Under the pieces are notes generated by a model. It did no database searches. It worked only from the letters and a program-made list of their open reading frames with translations, and was not told the DNA's origin. The position numbers and the translations under genes are program-made. From contig JANQRW010000079.1 in NCBI GenBank assembly GCA_028284365.1, forward strand, positions 1 to 64,000: 64,000 nucleotides of DNA, written 5' to 3'. Of this stretch, positions 39,334 through 48,557 are shown piece by piece (positions within the stretch are counted from its first letter, which is position 1; every line of letters begins with the position of its first letter). This DNA comes from Marinicella sp. GTDB taxonomy: Bacteria; Pseudomonadota; Gammaproteobacteria; Xanthomonadales; Marinicellaceae.

Positions 39334-40255
39334 TTGCAAGTGCCTTTAAAGTAGCATAAGGATACATTTTATCGACTGACCCAACTATATTTTCATCATA
39401 GTTTTGCACGATGGATAGATCCTTATTCGGATAGTCTAAATTGCTTAGAAAATAACGCATACAATTTATGCGTGCGCGTTTTTTATCATCAGATTTAATA
39501 ACTGTCCAAGGTGTTAATGGATTGTCAGTATGAAAAAACATGTCCTTCTTAGCCTTGGTGTAATCGTCCCACTTATCCAGAGATTCTACATCAACGGGAC
39601 TGAGTTTCCAGTGTTTCAATGGATCATTCTTGCGGCTGTGAAAACGGCGCAGCTGTTCTTGACGTGTGACTGAGAACCAAAATTTAAACAAAATAATCCC
39701 TGAATTAACCAGCATTTGTTCAAATGGAAACACCTGTCTGATGAACTCTTCATATTCATCTTCAGTACAAAAATTCATCACCCGTTCAACACCAGCACGG
39801 TTATACCAAGAGCGATCAAAGAACACCATTTCTCCTCGTGTAGGCAATTGCGTTATATACCGCTGAAAATACCACTGTCCTTTTTCGCGTTCCGTTGGTT
39901 TCTCTAACGCCACCACATGTGCAGCACGAGGATTCAGGTGTTCCATAAAACGCTTAATGGTTCCACCTTTACCAGCAGCATCACGTCCTTCAAACAAACA
40001 CACTATTCTTTGACCTGTCTCCTTGACCCAACTCTGTACTTTTAGCAGTTCTGTTTGCAATAAATGCTTTTCAGTTTCATATTCTATAAGCGCGATTTTG
40101 GTATCGTAAGGATACTCACCTGCAGCATGGCTCAGGCGTAACAGCTCTTTGCCTGAAATGGTGTTTTTTTTCTTCATCACAAATTTGTGGTCAGAATGTT
40201 TGAGTAATAACTTTTTCGCTTCTTCTGGATTAATTTTCTTTTGTTCTGTTTTCAT
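39323..40255 (-). CDS. ppk2: Polyphosphate kinase 2
   Basis: P-loop kinase that transfers phosphate between polyphosphate and nucleotides. Walker A GRDAAGKGG is at 90-98, Walker B FFDRSWYNR at 145-153, with lid residues in FHSRKNDPLKHWKLSPVD. 310 aa and a single PPK2 domain (class I-type sequence) are as in typical proteobacterial enzymes. Direction of the reaction (GDP/ADP phosphorylation or polyP synthesis) cannot be read. Co-transcribed with the small basic gene downstream. Confidence 0.94.
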   Translation of the reverse strand: MKTEQKKINPEEAKKLLLKHSDHKFVMKKKNTISGKELLRLSHAAGEYPYDTKIALIEYETEKHLLQTELLKVQSWVKETGQRIVCLFEGRDAAGKGGTIKRFMEHLNPRAAHVVALEKPTEREKGQWYFQRYITQLPTRGEMVFFDRSWYNRAGVERVMNFCTEDEYEEFIRQVFPFEQMLVNSGIILFKFWFSVTRQEQLRRFHSRKNDPLKHWKLSPVDVESLDKWDDYTKAKKDMFFHTDNPLTPWTVIKSDDKKRARINCMRYFLSNLDYPNKDLSIVQNYDENIVGSVDKMYPYATLKALANEK

Positions 40256-40548
40256 ATTATTTTCTGATATTTAGCGGCAATCAATATACTGACTGGTCAT
40301 ATAGCACAACCAATCATCACCTATAAACCACTTGCTTAATACAGCAAGGTTTGCTGGCACTGACTTGGTTGATGAAAAACTAAAAATGTTCCATACTTTG
40401 ATGTTATCTATTTTAACCCGAAGCGCTGTTTCATTGAATTATTTAAGGTGACAATTTGATGACAACCCTGCCTAAAGTTGACATGCATCAACTTTTTTTT
40501 CATAAAAAAAGGCGCATATTTGCGCCTTTTGATGAGTTGTTTTTCAAT
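40256..40548. other. Intergenic region with possible + strand RNA terminator
   Basis: This 293-base gap separates two minus-strand genes. It holds a hairpin CTTGCT/AGCAAG (40331-40336/40343-40348) and a + strand intrinsic terminator AAAGTTGA/TCAACTTT (40474-40481/40488-40495) running into eight T's (40493-40500). No + strand gene precedes that terminator, so an unannotated small RNA or a fossil terminator are the options. Confidence 0.4.
40507..40530. terminator. Bidirectional intrinsic terminator for glycine-zipper gene
   Basis: AAAAGGCGCA (40507-40516)/TGCGCCTTTT (40521-40530) with a 4-base loop; on the minus strand seven consecutive T's follow (complement of 40504-40510). It lies 18 bases downstream of the glycine-zipper gene stop. 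Confidence 0.9.
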
Positions 40549-41055
40549 TCAGTCAATCACATCTACATTGACCCTTAATCTCACCCTATCCCCTGGGTGC
40601 TCTTGCATTTGAGTTTGATACAAATCCCCATTGTATTCATAAGTCACATCATAGCCCATAAAACGCTCTTCATCTCGATAGAAAGTTTCTATATAACAAC
40701 TTTGACGGTTATAACGATGGCTGTAATTACCTTTGTTAGCGCCAATTCCAGCTCCAATTAAAACACCCAATGCAGTTGAGGCATCACGCCCTCGACCTTT
40801 ACCAAAACGGTTGCCTATGGCACCACCAATGATGCCACCTAAAATGGCTTTGCCTGCTGAGTTTTTATTCCTATGACTTTGATAACCATGATGATTTCTG
40901 CGACGGTCACAAACTTGCCTTTCTTCTGGAATCGAGACTTGCTGATAAATGGGTTCAACTTCAACAACTCGACCGTAGTTAATGTTACTGTAGCGGCTTG
41001 CAGTCACCAACATCGGTAGCCCAATCAATAAAGCAGTTATGGTAATTTTTTTCAT
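40549..41055 (-). CDS. Secreted glycine-zipper (2TM/17-kDa antigen-like) protein
   Basis: 168-aa envelope protein. Start set at ATG 41055, with GGAG six bases upstream; a directly preceding ATG at 41058 would add one residue. Signal peptide about 1-19 (LLIGLPMLVTA). The Gly-rich zipper AGKAILGGIIGGAIG and GVLIGAGIG lies at 67-106 and is flanked by Arg/His-rich stretches; Cys49 and a second Cys near 120 may pair. It lacks a lipobox, unlike SlyB/17-kDa lipoproteins. The role is presumably in outer-membrane integrity, by family resemblance. Confidence 0.82.
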   Translation of the reverse strand: MKKITITALLIGLPMLVTASRYSNINYGRVVEVEPIYQQVSIPEERQVCDRRRNHHGYQSHRNKNSAGKAILGGIIGGAIGNRFGKGRGRDASTALGVLIGAGIGANKGNYSHRYNRQSCYIETFYRDEERFMGYDVTYEYNGDLYQTQMQEHPGDRVRLRVNVDVID

Positions 41056-41089
41056 CATATTCTCCAATTGGATAATCATGAAATGATTT

Positions 41090-41336
41090 TATGCAGGGTC
41101 TGATGAACAAAGTCTGAACATTGTATCTCCGTTCAGCTGGCGTTTATATTCGGTGGGTTTGCTATAAACAGAAAGACTTAAAAGGTTGGCCGAGCATATA
41201 AGCCCGGCCAACAAAGGTTGCATCATTCCAAGAATGAATTCACCTAATGTCGCTACCGGGACTTTGACCATATCCCACAGATGTAGCGACTTCTTACCCA
41301 CACTAATATTGTAAGCAAAATATTTTTAAATGAGAA
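41090..41336 (-). ncRNA. Candidate structured RNA or long 5' leader upstream of glycine-zipper gene
   Basis: On the minus strand a promoter-like pair TTCTCA (41336-41331) and TACAAT (41313-41308), 17 bases apart, is followed by consecutive hairpins: GTCGCTAC/GTAGCGAC (arms 41283-41290 and 41249-41256), TCATTC/GAATGA, GTTGGCCG/CGGCCAAC (arms 41205-41212 and 41185-41192) and CTGAAC/GTTCAG. A 70-codon GTG-initiated frame (41301-41089) covers the same bases but starts at the predicted transcript 5' end without a ribosome site and resembles nothing I know. There is no U-run before the next gene, so a 5' leader of about 245 bases is as likely as an independent RNA. Confidence 0.42.
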
Positions 41337-41481
41337 GTTCTTTATTAAATTAATAAAAATTCGAAGAAAGCTTTGTGTAGACCATAGGTGATGAAGCTTT
41401 TTTACAGCCTCACTCGATTATGTGACTTTAACCAGACCACCATTTTCAACCTGTTAAATAAGTCAAAAATTTTATTATTCT

Positions 41482-42627
41482 CTAAAAGTCTAGTTTTAAT
41501 GCACATTCCTCCGACATCGGTTTACCAAAGAAATAACCCTGACCAAAGTCGAAACCTAAATTTTTTAGCACCCGATACTCATCTTCGCTTTCAATACCTT
41601 CAGCAACCAACTTGGTCTTCAATGCGTGAGCCATATTAGCAATACTCTGCAGAATGGTTTGATATCTTTGGTTCTTGAACATGTTGCGGATAAAAACTTG
41701 GTCAACTTTCAGCACATCAAAATCCAGCTCAAGTAATTGTTCCATACCAGAATGACCCGTACCAAAGTCATCAGCACAAACAGGAAAACCAATAGCGCGG
41801 CACTTGTTTAACCATTTTTTTGCCAGTTTAAAATCAACCACCATGGTTTCCGTAATTTCCAATTTCAAACGTTCAGGATTTACACCGTGATCTTTGGTTT
41901 TTGCTACCACTCGATTCAAGAAATCATCATCATCGAGTTGCTTTGAAGAAACATTAATATTAATAAAAACATGTTCAGGTAATTTTGAGAGTAACTCAAT
42001 AGCGCGGGTAAAGACCAAATCGCCCACCTCTATAATTAAATCTGTCTCTTCTGCCAAAGCTATGAATTCAACTGGTGAGATAAACCCTCTGGTTGGATGA
42101 GTCCAACGACTAAGTGCTTCAAAGCCAGTTATTTTTTGGCTTTTGATGTCACTGATTGGTTGAAAAACCGTCTGTACTTCACCCTTATTGATGGCACCAC
42201 GCAATTCACTTTCTAATTTGAATTTTGACAACCCTGTTTGCTCAATCACCGAAGCCACTTGATCTAATAAACTGTTATCTCTCCCCCTGCTTTGACTGGG
42301 CAACATAGAACGAAATCTTTTCAACAATACACCAACCAGCGCTTTAACAATTGGATCACTTTCACTCAAGCGATTGGTGATTTGTTGGGTTTTAACTTCT
42401 ATGAGTGTTAAAGGAGTTAAAGCACGTGCAGATGTGGACCGAGGTGACTGATCCAAAACCCCCATTTCACCAAACAACTCACCCTCATTAAGGATATCAA
42501 TAATGGTGTCATTGGAAGCCACAAAAATTTCTACCTGGCCTTGCTCAATAATATAAGCACAGTCAGAACTGTCCCCACCATGGAAAATAATATCACCCTG
42601 TTTGTATTGTTTGATATCGTAACTCAT
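41482..42627 (-). CDS. Cyclic-nucleotide-binding domain/EAL protein
   Basis: 381-aa cytoplasmic protein joining a cNMP-binding domain (about 5-110, phosphate-binding cassette FGEMGVLDQSPRSTSA at 52-67) to an EAL phosphodiesterase domain (about 142-375). The EAL motif is intact (Glu170-Ala-Leu), with ITETM, ADDFGTG (285-291), KVDQVF and VAEGIE (341-346) all carrying catalytic metal and loop-6 residues, so c-di-GMP hydrolysis is likely. The N-domain suggests control by cAMP or cGMP, or only a structural role. Monocistronic. Confidence 0.9.
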   Translation of the reverse strand: MSYDIKQYKQGDIIFHGGDSSDCAYIIEQGQVEIFVASNDTIIDILNEGELFGEMGVLDQSPRSTSARALTPLTLIEVKTQQITNRLSESDPIVKALVGVLLKRFRSMLPSQSRGRDNSLLDQVASVIEQTGLSKFKLESELRGAINKGEVQTVFQPISDIKSQKITGFEALSRWTHPTRGFISPVEFIALAEETDLIIEVGDLVFTRAIELLSKLPEHVFININVSSKQLDDDDFLNRVVAKTKDHGVNPERLKLEITETMVVDFKLAKKWLNKCRAIGFPVCADDFGTGHSGMEQLLELDFDVLKVDQVFIRNMFKNQRYQTILQSIANMAHALKTKLVAEGIESEDEYRVLKNLGFDFGQGYFFGKPMSEECALKLDF

Positions 42628-42686
42628 GACTTCAGTAACTTTCTAACCCAATAATAATAACGCATGTCATTTGCTATCGCGATTAA

Positions 42687-42708
42687 AAAAGCCCCTTTCG
42701 GGGCTTTT
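42687..42708. terminator. Bidirectional intrinsic terminator after hppA
   Basis: AAAAGCCCC (42687-42695)/GGGGCTTTT (42700-42708) with loop TTTC; lies 21 bases beyond the hppA stop on the minus strand, with six T's following in that direction. Confidence 0.92.
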
Positions 42709-42728
42709 AACATCAAAGTTAACAATTA

Positions 42729-44774
42729 TTAACCAAAAATACCATATGGCATCTGTGCCAATAAAGGTGCAATCACCAGACTGACGATGGCCATCACATT
42801 GATCAAGATATTCATGGCAGGACCAGAAGTATCCTTGAATGGATCGCCAACAGTATCACCAACAACAGCAGCCTTATGGACATCAGAGCCTTTTCCTCCC
42901 AGATTACCTTTTTCAACATATTTCTTGGCATTGTCCCAAGCACCGCCGGCATTGGCCATAGTTAGCGCCAACAACACACAACTGATCAGTGCGCCACCAA
43001 GCATGCCGCCCAAAGCAGCAGCACCCAAACCAAAACCAACCACAACAGGTGCCAAAACTGCCAGAGCACCTGGGCCCATCATGCGTTTCAAAGCAGCTTT
43101 AGTCGCAATATCAACACATTTTTTGCTGTCTGGTTGAGCCTTACCTTCCATCAAGCCTGGAATTTCTTTGAACTGACGACGAATTTCTTTGATCATATCA
43201 AATGCAGCATCACCCACAGCCCGCATAGTCATGGCTGAAACAATGAATGGGAAAATACCACCCAAGAACATACCCATTAGGACTTTCGGGTTGCCTATGT
43301 CCAGACTGAAACCCTCAACCTGTGAGGAGATGACTTGTATGAATGCAGCAATGATTGCCAGTGCAGCCAAACCTGCAGCACCAATAGCAAAACCTTTGCC
43401 AATCGCTGCTGTGGTATTACCAACTTCATCTAGCCCATCTGTGATTTCACGTGTTTCAGCGCCCAATTCAGCCATTTCTGCAATCCCACCAGCATTGTCA
43501 GCCACTGGGCCATAAGCATCAATAGCCATGGTAATACCGACCGTGGCCAACATACCGACAGCAGCAATACCTACACCATAAACACCCGCTCCTTCAGGCA
43601 AAATAACTGAAGTGCCAAAAATAATAGCAGCTAAGGTAATGACTGGAATCACCACTGATTCCATGCCCACCGCCAAACCTGAAATCATCACTGTCGCTGG
43701 TCCGGTTTCACCACCTTTGGCAATATCTCTAACTGGTTTACCACCCGTGTAATATTCAGTCACCAAACCAATCAACATACCGCCGACAGCTCCCAGCAAC
43801 ACACATTGCCAAACACTGATTTGAATGCCCAATTGTGAAGTAGTCACATACGCAGCAACAATGAATAGCAAGGTTGCACCCATGGTGCCAAACCGCAACG
43901 CCACATCTGGTTTCTTACCAGAAAATACTTTAACCAAAAAGATGCCAAGCACTGAACACAACAAACCAGTTGATGCCAGAGCCAAAGGCAAGAACATCAA
44001 GTCCTGTTGCCGTTCAGCAATTTGTGAATACAGCCCCATTGACATGGTAGAAGCAATTGCAATACAAGCAATCATAGAACCACAATAAGATTCAAATATA
44101 TCTGATCCCATTCCTGCCACATCACCAACATTATCACCAACATTATCAGCAATAACGCCAGGGTTTCTCGGATCATCCTCTGGAATACCTGCTTCCACTT
44201 TACCTACTAAGTCAGCACCCACATCAGCACTTTTGGTAAAAATACCACCACCAACGCGAGAGAAGAGTGCCACCACTGAACCACCCATGCCGAAACCATG
44301 GATTGATTCAACAGTATGCGGATCACCACCAAATAGCATATACAGAGTACCAATTCCCAACAAGCCCATGGCTGCAACGGTTAACCCCATGATTGACCCA
44401 CCATAAAAAGCCACTGACAAGGCTTTAGCCGCACCATGTTCATTTGCTGCCACTGTTGTTCTAACATTAGCTTTGGTGGCTGAAAACATACCAAAATAGC
44501 CAGCAATCCCAGAACAAAAAGCACCTAAAGTAAATGCGAAAGGTGTATGCCAATCACCAAAACCAACATACAAACCTACCACAATAACCACAATGAAGAT
44601 CAACAATAAGCTGTATTCTCGGCGCATAAAAACCATCGCGCCATCATGTATTTGTTCGGCAATTTCTTGAACTTTTCCAGTTCCGGCAGGCATTTTACTA
44701 ACCAACATATAAATGACTAATGCCATGAACAATCCTAGGCCGCCTACAATCAGCGGGATTAACTCTTGATTCAT
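42729..44774 (-). CDS. hppA: Membrane-bound ion-translocating pyrophosphatase
   Basis: 681-aa, about 16-helix pump coupling PPi hydrolysis to H+ (or Na+) export. The acidic motif [11 protein letters not shown] (184-194) and [16 protein letters not shown] (210-225) bind Mg-PPi. [10 protein letters not shown] at 452-461 has Ala where K+-independent enzymes carry Lys (GNTTKA), placing this in the K+-dependent class. That class includes H+-, Na+- and dual pumps, and the ion cannot be settled here. It may recover energy from PPi released by biosynthesis. Confidence 0.95.
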   Translation of the reverse strand: MNQELIPLIVGGLGLFMALVIYMLVSKMPAGTGKVQEIAEQIHDGAMVFMRREYSLLLIFIVVIVVGLYVGFGDWHTPFAFTLGAFCSGIAGYFGMFSATKANVRTTVAANEHGAAKALSVAFYGGSIMGLTVAAMGLLGIGTLYMLFGGDPHTVESIHGFGMGGSVVALFSRVGGGIFTKSADVGADLVGKVEAGIPEDDPRNPGVIADNVGDNVGDVAGMGSDIFESYCGSMIACIAIASTMSMGLYSQIAERQQDLMFLPLALASTGLLCSVLGIFLVKVFSGKKPDVALRFGTMGATLLFIVAAYVTTSQLGIQISVWQCVLLGAVGGMLIGLVTEYYTGGKPVRDIAKGGETGPATVMISGLAVGMESVVIPVITLAAIIFGTSVILPEGAGVYGVGIAAVGMLATVGITMAIDAYGPVADNAGGIAEMAELGAETREITDGLDEVGNTTAAIGKGFAIGAAGLAALAIIAAFIQVISSQVEGFSLDIGNPKVLMGMFLGGIFPFIVSAMTMRAVGDAAFDMIKEIRRQFKEIPGLMEGKAQPDSKKCVDIATKAALKRMMGPGALAVLAPVVVGFGLGAAALGGMLGGALISCVLLALTMANAGGAWDNAKKYVEKGNLGGKGSDVHKAAVVGDTVGDPFKDTSGPAMNILINVMAIVSLVIAPLLAQMPYGIFG

Positions 44775-45004
44775 ATAATTTCCTCTATTTTTGGGGTTTA
44801 TTAACTCTTATGGCATGCACATGTGTACATTCGATTAATCTTAACATATTCAATCAGTTATTTGCATGAGGATAAACGTCAAAATCAAACCAATTTGCCT
44901 TGATCCCATGCTGTTTTTTCAATGTGATCTTTCCGAAATTTAAAACCTACCCAAAAGGTCGCTATTGCTTATAATACATGTTTTAGCACAACCACGTTTA
45001 ATGT

Positions 45005-45877
45005 ATGTCGAACCCTTACCCAATCGTTGATTTCGATCCAATTTTTTTATCCATCGGGCCACTCGATATTCACTGGTATGGCATCACCTATTTAATTGGG
45101 TTTGGCTTATATTACATCTTGGGCAAATACCGCCTGAAGCACCATCCAAGCTCCTGGAATGAAGATCAACTTTCAGACTTTTTATTCTACGGTGCGTTGG
45201 GTGTGATTATCGGTGGGCGTCTGGGTTGGTTGTTATTTTATAACGACACTTCAATTATAGATGATTTCACCTTGCCATTCAGGATTTGGGAAGGTGGCAT
45301 GTCCTTTCATGGTGGTTTGGTTGGTGTATTATTGGCCATGCTTTATTTTAAGAACAAAACCAAAAAATCTTACTTTGAGGTCAGCGACTTTATCGCGCCA
45401 TTAATTCCTACAGGCATTTTATCAGTAAGAATTGGTAATTTTCTCAACGGTGAATTGTGGGGCAGATTGACTACCAAACCCTGGGCTATGATTTTCCCTG
45501 ATTCCCTACCCATACATTTACAACCTGGTAACATGACTGCCAACACCTGGCAACAAATGTATCAACAAGGTCAGTTGGATGCTTTTGCGCGCCATCCATC
45601 TGCCTTGTATGAAGCACTGGGAGAAGGTTTGATTACATTTTTTGTGGTTTGGATCACTGCTAATCGTGCGCAAAAGCGCGGCACAGTTTCAGCCATGTTT
45701 TTATTGAGCTACGGTGTGGCTAGATTTGTGATTGAGTTTTTCCGAGAACCCGATGCCAACCGTGGTTTCATTGCTTTTGACTGGATGACCATGGGGCACT
45801 TATTGACATTACCAATCTTAATGTTTGGCTTGTTTATTTTGATCAGTAACAGACCAACTATCAAAAGTAATCAATAG
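45005..45877 (+). CDS. lgt: Phosphatidylglycerol:prolipoprotein diacylglyceryl transferase
   Basis: First lipoprotein-maturation enzyme, 290 aa with about seven helices. FHGGLVG near residue 101 includes the essential His; RIGNFLNGELWGR (about 140-152) is the Lgt signature; HPSALYEA and the C-terminal FREPD are conserved. A TATAAT (44970-44975) lies 29 bases upstream of ATG 45005, with no Shine-Dalgarno. Its 3' end overlaps that of convergent gspN by seven bases. Confidence 0.97.
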   Translation: MSNPYPIVDFDPIFLSIGPLDIHWYGITYLIGFGLYYILGKYRLKHHPSSWNEDQLSDFLFYGALGVIIGGRLGWLLFYNDTSIIDDFTLPFRIWEGGMSFHGGLVGVLLAMLYFKNKTKKSYFEVSDFIAPLIPTGILSVRIGNFLNGELWGRLTTKPWAMIFPDSLPIHLQPGNMTANTWQQMYQQGQLDAFARHPSALYEALGEGLITFFVVWITANRAQKRGTVSAMFLLSYGVARFVIEFFREPDANRGFIAFDWMTMGHLLTLPILMFGLFILISNRPTIKSNQ

Positions 45878-46632
45878 AACCCTGCTAGATTCAATTGTCG
45901 ACCACCGCCACGACGACGGTCACCCACGGAATTTAAAACAGCATCTAATTCATAAAAACCTGCTTTTGGAATGATGTCTAGTTTCAACTGCCAGCGTCGT
46001 GGCTGAATGTATAAAGTACCAGAAACATTCACCGCACTGGACTGACTGGTGAAATTACCAACGATGATACCAGTTTTTTGAGTGGTAAATGTTAGCTTAA
46101 CTGTACCTAAATCTCTGGCACTGGGTTTCACTAACTTAAAATCTTGTAATGTGATTTCCCCTTCCATGCGACCAAAACCTGTGTTCTTATTGTATTCTAC
46201 TTGACTCAAATTAACTTGAGCGTAACCGTCTAATTGTCCATAACGCATTTGTAGAAAAGGTTTGATCAGTTCCCAATTCAAAAACCCAGTGATCCGGTTA
46301 AAGTCTTGAGTATCAGCAGTCGCTTTTCTAAGATCAAAGGTTAAGTCATAATCTTCTTTATAAACCCTAATCTTACCGCCAACGCCATTCAATGAATTTG
46401 GGTACAGCAACCACTCCGCCTGCCCCAACGGTGCCGACAGATAACTTAAAGATTGGGCTGAACCTTTGACTGCACTGCCACCAACCCCACTCAAACTGAT
46501 TGGTTTAAGGTGCTGCTTGATATAATCATGGTACAGGTTCATGGGGGTCACAGCCACCGCAATCGTTACCAAAATAATCAATATGAATACAAACTTGAAA
46601 AGCTTGCCCAAACGATCACCACTACTTAACAT
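45871..46632 (-). CDS. gspN: Type II secretion system protein N
   Basis: 253-aa inner-membrane anchored protein with one N-terminal helix (about 12-31) and a beta-rich periplasmic body; LSGVGGSAVKGSAQSL and FGRMEGEITLQDF match the T2SSN family. Start shares one base with the gspM stop. GspN is an accessory of unknown role in the T2SS inner-membrane platform. No other gsp genes lie downstream; the next gene is convergent lgt. Confidence 0.85.
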   Translation of the reverse strand: MLSSGDRLGKLFKFVFILIILVTIAVAVTPMNLYHDYIKQHLKPISLSGVGGSAVKGSAQSLSYLSAPLGQAEWLLYPNSLNGVGGKIRVYKEDYDLTFDLRKATADTQDFNRITGFLNWELIKPFLQMRYGQLDGYAQVNLSQVEYNKNTGFGRMEGEITLQDFKLVKPSARDLGTVKLTFTTQKTGIIVGNFTSQSSAVNVSGTLYIQPRRWQLKLDIIPKAGFYELDAVLNSVGDRRRGGGRQLNLAGFY

Positions 46633-47123
46633 TATTTCACCAACCTCATTCTAATATCAGTCAAACCTAAATCTGAATCAACCACATTGATGTCTATTTG
46701 ATCGACCTGAACGGCATAGCGTTCGAACAAAAACTGCAACCAATCCACAACCTGATTAAAAGGCGCCCCCTGCAACCATACTGACAAACTGCTTTCACTG
46801 ATCGGCTCAGTGCGATTCACCATTTGTTGTAAATTAACCACTTGCAGCTGTTGATCAACCCATGACGAAAAGGTTATGTTAGCCGGAATAGGTTGCCTCT
46901 GATTTATTTGTACCGGTGCAACTTCCCCTGCCATAGTTTGCATTTGAGCCAATTGGTTTTGTAAACGATTTTTGAATGCCACCTGTTGATCGATATGTTG
47001 AGTGATTGGTTGATATACACCAACCCACGCCAAAGCTAAGAACACCAACAAACCACCTACCAACAACAATCGCTGTTCACTGTTACTCAAAGATTCAAAC
47101 CATTGTTTTAACTGAGATATCAT
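46632..47123 (-). CDS. gspM: Type II secretion system protein M
   Basis: 163-aa bitopic protein; one membrane helix at about 19-38, then a coiled segment and a small ferredoxin-like periplasmic domain. LQGAPFNQVVDWLQFL is a typical GspM motif. It pairs with GspL at the inner membrane. Its ATG overlaps the gspL stop by four bases. Confidence 0.9.
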   Translation of the reverse strand: MISQLKQWFESLSNSEQRLLLVGGLLVFLALAWVGVYQPITQHIDQQVAFKNRLQNQLAQMQTMAGEVAPVQINQRQPIPANITFSSWVDQQLQVVNLQQMVNRTEPISESSLSVWLQGAPFNQVVDWLQFLFERYAVQVDQIDINVVDSDLGLTDIRMRLVK

Positions 47124-48295
47124 TGCGGCACCATAGTCAGTATTGATCTAAAACTATTGTCTTCGGCCAATTCATTGACACCAACTTGTACATTGAAATC
47201 ACTGGCTTGTTGTTGTAAAGCTTGATGAAATACGTTAATGCTACTCATAGCAGGGGCAGTGATTTGTATTTCAATTTTACGTTCAACCAAACGTAAGCCC
47301 CTGATCCGGATGGCTTGCTGTTGTTGTAAAGTCGTGCCGATGCCATGCAAAGCACTGACAAATAAATTCTCTTGGCGACCCAATGAGGCATTTTGTAATT
47401 TCATGCGAGACTGGAAGGCTGCAAAAGGATCAACCAATTCTGAGGCCACCACATCAGGGTAGTTCTGGGTCAACAAATTCTGTTGCTGTTGTTTCAGTGT
47501 TGTAATTGAGCTTTTCAGCTTGTACCACTGTGTACCCTGAATAATAAGCCAGCTCACTACCAAAGCTGCAGCCAGCCATTTTACCGATTGCCATTTGTTG
47601 CTGTCTTTTTGCTTGTTATCAGTTTTGATCTCATCCACATACAAATCAATTGATTGAGCACCAGACAGTGCTTCACAACACATATGTGCACTCAGGTCGT
47701 TTTGAACAGGCAGATCCAACTGATCAGTCTCGACCAATCCATTACTGATAATTGCTTCTGCATCACCACCAAAAACCGAAATTACCTTACTGACTTGTGG
47801 ATTGGCGATACGCATGGATTGATCGTTTCCAAATCGCAACAAAGAGCTGCTTTCATCTTGCCACAGGTGTATCAAGTTGGGAGCAGCTGGCAACCAATCT
47901 GCTTCGCTGAAAATGGCTTGAACTTTTAGGTTTTGTTGCTTGATCTGTTGATGTAATTGCTCTAAATAAGCCTTTTCAATTGCAACCACTGCTTGAGAAT
48001 TATCACCATCAATCCGAAAAGCATAATAATTATCGTCAACATCATTGCTGAGTTCTTCTTCAATAGCAAACGGGATAGACTTGGTTAACAACTCCGCATT
48101 TTTGGAGGCCACTTTGGTTTTGGAATGATAAACCCAACTGGCAGGCACCAAGATTATTAACAGATGATTTGTCAGTTCCTTATCCGGCCAACCGTTGATT
48201 TCAATGGTATCACAGGTATGTGACTGTGTATCAAATTGGTATAAGCACAAAGGCTCACCATCATGTTTGATGCGCAAAATCATTTGCTGAATCAT
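47120..48295 (-). CDS. gspL: Type II secretion system protein L
   Basis: 391-aa platform protein that recruits the GspE ATPase. The cytoplasmic actin-like part (1-235) contains VPASWVYHSKTKVASKNAEL and IPFAIEEELSNDVDD, characteristic of GspL. A single membrane helix at about 240-256 is followed by a ferredoxin-like periplasmic domain. First gene of gspL-gspM-gspN, separated from the rest of the T2SS genes (C-K), which are not in this window. Confidence 0.92.
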   Translation of the reverse strand: MIQQMILRIKHDGEPLCLYQFDTQSHTCDTIEINGWPDKELTNHLLIILVPASWVYHSKTKVASKNAELLTKSIPFAIEEELSNDVDDNYYAFRIDGDNSQAVVAIEKAYLEQLHQQIKQQNLKVQAIFSEADWLPAAPNLIHLWQDESSSLLRFGNDQSMRIANPQVSKVISVFGGDAEAIISNGLVETDQLDLPVQNDLSAHMCCEALSGAQSIDLYVDEIKTDNKQKDSNKWQSVKWLAAALVVSWLIIQGTQWYKLKSSITTLKQQQQNLLTQNYPDVVASELVDPFAAFQSRMKLQNASLGRQENLFVSALHGIGTTLQQQQAIRIRGLRLVERKIEIQITAPAMSSINVFHQALQQQASDFNVQVGVNELAEDNSFRSILTMVPQ

Positions 48296-48557
48296 AATTT
48301 ATACTGAAGACCTTTCTGTAAATCAGGGCCAGTGGAAAAGGGAGTAAAAAAACAAAAGAAAGAAAACCAATGTAATGAACCGCTACCACTAAGTTTACTC
48401 AGTGCATCCATGCACTTAACCCCTTTGTGGTTTACGTGAAGGTTCATTCCAGATGAATTATTTCTAATATCTAAATATTGCTTTTTAAACTTTTGTAATT
48501 GATCCACGGTTTATACAGAGGTCTTTATTGGTCTAAAAACATGTATTATAACTCGAA
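48296..48557. other. Intergenic region with nested inverted repeat before gspL
   Basis: The 262 bases between the RND gene and gspL hold a nested inverted repeat at 48374-48448: outer arms AATGAACC/GGTTCATT (48374-48381/48441-48448), then CCAC/GTGG, then AGTGCAT/ATGCACT (48401-48407/48410-48416). On the minus strand it is followed by a long T-rich tract (48370-48345). This looks like a terminator-type or repeat hairpin for the RND operon. A 71-codon frame reaches gspL but is driven by this sequence and is not called. Confidence 0.5.

Noticed and set aside
41089..41301. 70-codon GTG frame on the minus strand
   Set aside because: Starts at the predicted transcript 5' end without a ribosome site and coincides with a run of strong hairpins; treated as candidate RNA or leader instead.
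48292..48507. 71-codon frame overlapping the gspL start by ATGA
   Set aside because: The overlap looks like coupling, but the frame runs through a nested inverted repeat and T-rich tract and its product is low-complexity; judged spurious.
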